NCBI GenBank assembly: GCA_036399715.1
Contig: DASWMO010000097.1
Location: forward strand, 1 to 29,076
Direction of reading: 5' to 3'
Length of the DNA stretch: 29,076 nt
Origin: DASVSE01 sp036399715
GTDB taxonomy: Bacteria; Bacteroidota; Rhodothermia; Rhodothermales; Rubricoccaceae
Position 1 is the stretch's first letter; every line of letters begins with the position of its first letter. Made by a program: the position numbers and the translations under genes. Below the pieces are notes generated by a model. That model did no database searches. It was not told where the DNA came from and saw nothing but the letters and a program-made list of their open reading frames with translations. Of the stretch, positions 25,222 to 29,076 are shown in pieces.

Positions 25222-26826
25222 ATGGAATCGGTAATTATATCGGACGAATCGAGGCGTGCTAATGGTGCCTATTACACCCCCACGTCCGCAGCAGACCAGA
25301 TGGCGGATTGGATGGTTCGTTACGAAGGTGAGCATTTTGTTGAGCCGAGTTTTGGAGATGGCATCTTTCTGAAGGCAATCCGGGAAGCTTCAGATCGAAG
25401 GGGGTTCAAGGAGACCAGCATCGCGGGGGTCGAACTTGATGCGGATGCAATATCAAGAGCGTTTCATTATGAACGCTGTCAAGATGTACAAGTGATTGAA
25501 GGAGATTTTCTTGGAGTCAATCCGTTTGAAGTTGATGGAGTGATCGGAAATCCTCCTTACGTGCGGCTTCGTAATCTAGAGGATAGTGCAAGGCACAAGG
25601 CCCTTGTTGCATCGAAGTCTTTCACGGGAAAGACGATGGAGACTAGTGGCAGTGTATGGATGCCGTTCGTCCTCCATAGCATGCGTTTTCTGCGACGCGG
25701 CGGACGAATTGCTATGGTTTTACCATACGATTTTACTTATGTGAGATATGCCCGACCATTGTGGGAGGCATTGGGAGGAAACTTCGATAGTTTAAAAATT
25801 GTCAGAACGCACGAGCGGTTGTTTGGCGACATACTTCAGGACGTCATAATACTCTATGCCGATGGCTTCGGTGGAAAGACGGATACTGTTCGTTTCCAGG
25901 CGTTTGAGAGGGTGCGCGACGTGGTCGCGAATGCGGCCGTGGTGGACGAAGACATCAGTCTTTCAGAGCTAGCACTTGCAGATCGGCCCTTCCTTAAGGC
26001 TCTGCTCGGTAGTGACCTCCAGGCGTTCCTCGATCAGCGGGTCGCTCAAGCCACAGTGCCTGGCCGGGAGATCGTCCGTTTCAACATCGGCTACGTTTCC
26101 GGGGATAAGGAATTCTTTCATCCAAGCGCTTCTGACATTGAGCGATTCGATTTGCCGGATCGCAGTCTTATATCAACGCTGGCAGCAGGCAGAACAATGC
26201 GCGGGGCCGGGCTGTGGACTTCTGCCTTAGCAGACAGAGGTGTTGAGAAACTCTACTTGCCCGACCCTGCCCGCATGACTGAGGGGGAGTTGAGCTATAC
26301 GGCCGAAGGGGTGAAAAGAGGGGTAGCAAACCGATACAAGTGCCAGGTCCGTGAGCCTTGGTACGTCGTGCCGGGAGTCCGTACCCCCGACGTGGTGCTA
26401 AGCGTTTTCTCAGAACGACCTATACTAATGGTCAATGATGCGGAATTGGTAGCATCAAATAGTCTGCTTTGCGGGTATAGCCTGGGGGCCAGTCGGGACG
26501 TGATTGCAGCTAGCTGGTACACATCACTCACGCTGCTTCAGTGTGAGCTGGAGGTGCACTCACTCGGCGGTGGGGTGATGGTGCTCGTACCAGGGGAAGC
26601 GGGAAATGTCAGGTTGCCACGTCAGGTTGCTGTCCAAGGAGATCACCCTACGCAGCTGAACGCTTTGCTCGCGGCCCGCAGAGTTAATGAAGCGTATGAG
26701 TTGGGGGACAAGGAAGTACTTGTGCGACAGCTTGGCTTCACTGCCGAAGAAGTTGACCTTGTGAAACAGGGTGTTGCAACCCTTACGCACTGGCGCACCT
26801 CTGCTCGATTCTCTCACAAGGACTAA
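25222..26826 (+). CDS. N6-adenine DNA methyltransferase (gamma-type, Eco57I/TaqI-like)
   Basis: 534-residue S-adenosylmethionine-dependent DNA methyltransferase. The order motif X (GAYYTP, 15-20), motif I (VEPSFGDGIFL, 40-50), an acidic strand end (GVELDADAIS, 69-78), then motif IV NPPY at 110-113, defines the gamma amino-methyltransferase group that makes N6-methyladenine. The catalytic half ends near residue 230; the remaining 300 residues form the target-recognition part. No nuclease motif is fused, so it is not a single-chain type IIG enzyme. GC content is markedly below the flanking genes and codon use differs. It is followed 57 bases later by a PLD-type endonuclease; together they form a restriction-modification pair. 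Recognition sequence unknown. Confidence 0.92.
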   Translation: MESVIISDESRRANGAYYTPTSAADQMADWMVRYEGEHFVEPSFGDGIFLKAIREASDRRGFKETSIAGVELDADAISRAFHYERCQDVQVIEGDFLGVNPFEVDGVIGNPPYVRLRNLEDSARHKALVASKSFTGKTMETSGSVWMPFVLHSMRFLRRGGRIAMVLPYDFTYVRYARPLWEALGGNFDSLKIVRTHERLFGDILQDVIILYADGFGGKTDTVRFQAFERVRDVVANAAVVDEDISLSELALADRPFLKALLGSDLQAFLDQRVAQATVPGREIVRFNIGYVSGDKEFFHPSASDIERFDLPDRSLISTLAAGRTMRGAGLWTSALADRGVEKLYLPDPARMTEGELSYTAEGVKRGVANRYKCQVREPWYVVPGVRTPDVVLSVFSERPILMVNDAELVASNSLLCGYSLGASRDVIAASWYTSLTLLQCELEVHSLGGGVMVLVPGEAGNVRLPRQVAVQGDHPTQLNALLAARRVNEAYELGDKEVLVRQLGFTAEEVDLVKQGVATLTHWRTSARFSHKD

Positions 26827-26883
26827 CACCCTGGACACGGTGATACAATTGCGTCGACGTGTCAAACAGCAGCATATCAATAT

Positions 26884-28140
26884 ATGAAAACCGACTTCAT
26901 ATCCCAGCCGTACTCGGATGGCTTTGACGCACTAACTTTCTTGCAAGAGGTTCTTGCTGATAGTCACATAAACTGCGTATGCATCACTGTCGCCTGGGTA
27001 AAGCGAAGCGGATTTAGACTATTGGAGCAGAGTTTCAAAGACTTTGTGGCCAGAGGTGGGAACGTGAGAATGGTCGTCGGTATTAGCGAAGGCGGAGCCA
27101 GTATTCAGGGATTGAATCTAGCCTTAGATATTTCCAATGAGGTATATGTTTTCCATGACAACGGTAACAGAACCTTTCATCCTAAGGTTTATATAGCCTA
27201 TGGGGATTCTGCGGGGAAAGTAATGGTTGGATCGCACAATTTGACCCGTGGAGGACTTGTGAACAACTACGAAGCCGGAGTAATAGTAAGTCTCGATTTT
27301 AACATTCAGCAAGACAAGACATTCTTTGAAAAATGTTATCAAGAATCGTTTGTCCGATTGATTGAAGATGAAAATGTGTGTATTAGATTAGATGATGCTG
27401 TGCTTAAAACATTGATAGGTGATCCTATATACCGGATTGGGGACGAGGATGCGGGGAGGAGTCCTGGATCCATTAGTAGCTCTCAACCTTCGGGACCGGG
27501 CGGAGACTCAGACAGTCATGGTGGAGTGACGCCAGGTGCAAGCCAGAGCATATTCGGTAAGAGTAAGAACCGGCTTAAAAACGCTCCTTCCTTCTCTCGA
27601 AAGAACTCAAATAAGTCTTTAGTTAAATCCCAGAAGCCAACAGCCCCTAAGACGGCTAAGAAGCCTCAGGTAGCACAACCTGCTGTGCCGTCTTCAGGAC
27701 AAGTTGTCAAAAGATGGTATAAGCAAATGGCTAAAGCGGATGCCCAGTGGCCTAATGCGGGCACAAATCCTACTGGACATGTCACCTTGACGCAGGCGGG
27801 ACATAGCATTAATTCCTCGACTTATTTCAAGAACGTATTTTTCAGCGGTGTAAATTGGCATAAGATAAATCCTAAAAAAACAAGAGAGCGAGCTTCAGTT
27901 GAATTTGAGGTCATCATTTATGGCAAGCTGGTTGGGAATTTTATGATGGATGTCGATCACAATCCTGAGTTTGAGGCCGGACAGAACAATAGAACTACAA
28001 CACTCAGATGGGGCCCTGATGTAGGCACCTTTGTCAAGATGGTAAATTACGAAGGCAAATTTATCAACTTGGAAAGAACGGCCAACAGTAAATACAAGCT
28101 GATAATATCTGACAAGAACAGCGGACCGTTCATGGCATAG
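26884..28140 (+). CDS. NgoFVII/BfiI-like restriction endonuclease (PLD fold plus B3-like DNA-binding domain)
   Basis: 418 residues in three parts. The N-terminal PLD nuclease domain (about 1-190) has a single HKD-type site, His99-x-Lys101 (TFHPKVYIAYG), with Ser117/Asn119 (VGSHNLTRGG); one site per chain implies that two chains form the active site, as in BfiI. Residues about 193-265 are a Ser/Gly/Lys/Pro-rich, probably disordered linker. The C-terminal domain (about 268-418: KRWYKQMAKADAQ, NPTGHVTLTQAG, EFEVIIYGKLVGNFMMDVDH, NRTTTLRWGPDVG, NLERTANSKYKLII) matches the NgoFVII C-terminal B3-like recognition fold. Such enzymes cut DNA without metal ions. AT-richness is the greatest in the window, pointing to horizontal transfer. 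No Shine-Dalgarno is seen; the ATG follows AT-rich sequence. Confidence 0.88.
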   Translation: MKTDFISQPYSDGFDALTFLQEVLADSHINCVCITVAWVKRSGFRLLEQSFKDFVARGGNVRMVVGISEGGASIQGLNLALDISNEVYVFHDNGNRTFHPKVYIAYGDSAGKVMVGSHNLTRGGLVNNYEAGVIVSLDFNIQQDKTFFEKCYQESFVRLIEDENVCIRLDDAVLKTLIGDPIYRIGDEDAGRSPGSISSSQPSGPGGDSDSHGGVTPGASQSIFGKSKNRLKNAPSFSRKNSNKSLVKSQKPTAPKTAKKPQVAQPAVPSSGQVVKRWYKQMAKADAQWPNAGTNPTGHVTLTQAGHSINSSTYFKNVFFSGVNWHKINPKKTRERASVEFEVIIYGKLVGNFMMDVDHNPEFEAGQNNRTTTLRWGPDVGTFVKMVNYEGKFINLERTANSKYKLIISDKNSGPFMA

Positions 28141-28147
28141 CGACCAG

Positions 28148-28163
28148 GTTGGGGCATCCCAAC
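28148..28163 (+). terminator. Small hairpin after the endonuclease gene
   Basis: GTTGGG (28148-28153) pairs with CCCAAC (28158-28163) around GCAT, eight bases after the stop. It is short and lacks a T tract, so a terminator role is tentative. GC content returns to backbone values from about here. Confidence 0.35.
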
Positions 28164-28262
28164 GCCATGGGTCCCTACTAATTGGTGCCGTGAGAGCCCT
28201 AGGACAGCAGGGCGGGTTTCGCAGAAGGGCCGGGGTGCGAAACTGACCGCCTGCCGGTGAGG

Positions 28263-28276
28263 CGAACGGCCGTTCG
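28263..28276. promoter_or_regulatory. Perfect 14-bp palindrome upstream of the DUF5946 gene
   Basis: CGAACGGCCGTTCG is perfectly palindromic and lies 69 bases before the GTG start of the DUF5946 gene, in the 204-base gap after the island. It could be an operator half-site pair; no regulator gene is nearby, and chance occurrence is possible at this GC content. Confidence 0.3.
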
Positions 28277-28344
28277 ACAGCGCGGACGCCCCACTTCGGG
28301 CGGAGCATCTGCTTTAGTTTCGCCCACAACGCGGAAGGCGAAAC

Positions 28345-28854
28345 GTGATAGCACCCTCGCTCGCTGAGTGCCCCGCCTGCCGGGGGCTCTTTCCCCGATC
28401 GGACGGGCCAGTTCACCGTTACATGGCGTCCTCTCCAGGATGCTGGGCTGCCTTCGGAGGGGTGATCGCGCGCGAGTACAGCGACCCCGCCCTCGCCGAT
28501 GTCCACCGGCTCTCTGTGGACGCCTACGCGGCGCAGCACCCGGGCACGCCGGCGCCGCAGAGCATGAAGTCGGTCGGCATTCACCTCATCCGGCTCTGCC
28601 TCACCGTCGAGCGTGGCTTCGACGTGCGGGAGGCAAACGATGTGATGGTGGCCATCTCGAAGGTGAAGCACCGCTTCGGCTGGCTCTCGCCGCCGGCGTC
28701 GCTCGGGAGCATTACCGTAGCGGACGTGGTCGACGCGCCGCGCGCCGAGGTACACCGGGCGGCCGTGCACGGGTGGGCGCGTTCGGTGTGGGACGCGTGG
28801 GCCGAGCACCACGAGACAGTTCGTGGGTGGGCGTCGGATCTGCGGCTGGCGTGA
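28345..28854 (+). CDS. DUF5946 family protein
   Basis: 169 residues from a GTG start. It opens with a zinc-ribbon-like half, C9-x2-C12 (ECPACRGLFP), then GPVHRYMASSPGCWAAFGGVIAREY (about 21-45), VHRLSVDAYAAQHPG (about 53-67), PQSMKSVGIHLIRLCLTVERG (71-91) and a Trp-rich C-terminal helix (WARSVWDAWAEHHETVRGWA). These blocks are the conserved core of DUF5946, whose function is not known to me. Base composition is that of the host backbone, so it marks the right side of the accessory segment. No partner gene lies downstream in the window. Confidence 0.82.
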   Translation: MIAPSLAECPACRGLFPRSDGPVHRYMASSPGCWAAFGGVIAREYSDPALADVHRLSVDAYAAQHPGTPAPQSMKSVGIHLIRLCLTVERGFDVREANDVMVAISKVKHRFGWLSPPASLGSITVADVVDAPRAEVHRAAVHGWARSVWDAWAEHHETVRGWASDLRLA

Positions 28855-29076
28855 GGCGGCTTTCACGGCTGGACAGGTGTCCCGAAAGCTAGGGCGGGGG
28901 AGGATGCGGGCCGGTGGTTGCGGGACGGGAATAGGGACGCAAGACGATAACGGCAGGGCCCGTCACGTACCTGGTAGAGGGGCGTCCCACAAACGAGCGT
29001 TTTCGGAACGGCTCGCCCAACGGCTGCCCGCCCGTAAGATGCTAGCCCCTCACCACGGGTCTAATGGAGGCTACGG
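28855..29076. other. Terminal 222 bases without recognisable gene
   Basis: Both strands are interrupted by stops in all frames long before a domain could be recognised, and no hairpin or repeat of note is visible. A gene may begin beyond the right edge. Confidence 0.5.

Noticed and set aside
27895..28866. Minus-strand 323-codon frame spanning the right island junction
   Set aside because: Runs antisense to both the endonuclease and DUF5946 genes, with no motif; crossing a composition boundary argues against a real gene.

Overview
The window looks like a chromosomal segment of a very GC-rich relative of the Bacteroidota, most likely Rhodothermota (Rubricoccus/Rubrivirga type). The pointers are: a TonB-dependent receptor with an N-terminal carboxypeptidase-regulatory domain, secreted M1 and S9 peptidases, an outer-membrane barrel protein, genes that mostly lack Shine-Dalgarno sequences, and upstream motifs resembling the Bacteroidota TAnnTTTG element. 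This assignment is inference; no 16S rRNA gene or marker phylogeny is available here.

Layout. 1-822 (-): exported endonuclease I, cut by the left edge. 947-7230 (+): a tight run of seven genes: DUF2892-SRPBCC protein, zinc alcohol/formaldehyde-type dehydrogenase, SDR, YqcI/YcgG (GntA-like) haem N-hydroxylase homologue, GT2 glycosyltransferase, DUF1989 protein and ATP-grasp ligase. 7351-9447 (+): K+-independent H+-pyrophosphatase with a strong hairpin behind it. 9448-9852: a non-housekeeping stretch with a 16-bp inverted repeat and nine 21-bp tandem repeats. 9853-10491: two small membrane proteins. 10506-13547 (-): glutamine-dependent NAD synthetase and an S66 LD-carboxypeptidase-like Tat lipoprotein. 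13633-17828 (+): proline dehydrogenase, YhbY, a second copy of the zinc dehydrogenase whose start codon lies in a perfect 12-bp inverted repeat, a thioredoxin-reductase-like flavoprotein and a barrel protein. 17903-21681 (-): M1 then S9 peptidase operon. 21765-24482 (+): small CxxC exported protein and TonB receptor. 24576-24648: tRNA-Lys(CTT).

Immediately after the tRNA and its terminator the base composition drops sharply (some 60-base stretches are about 30% GC against roughly 70% outside). This 24.7-28.2 kb segment is a compact accessory island encoding a gamma-type adenine DNA methyltransferase and an NgoFVII/BfiI-like phospholipase-D-fold restriction endonuclease. A DUF5946 gene then resumes the GC-rich backbone, followed by about 220 bases with no recognisable gene.

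The least understood parts are: (i) the GntA-like / DUF1989 / ATP-grasp cluster, whose families all connect to guanidine or N-hydroxy-guanidine chemistry; (ii) the PLD-type restriction island; (iii) the nine-codon leader frame and hairpin overlapping the start of the second dehydrogenase; (iv) the 21-bp repeat array.
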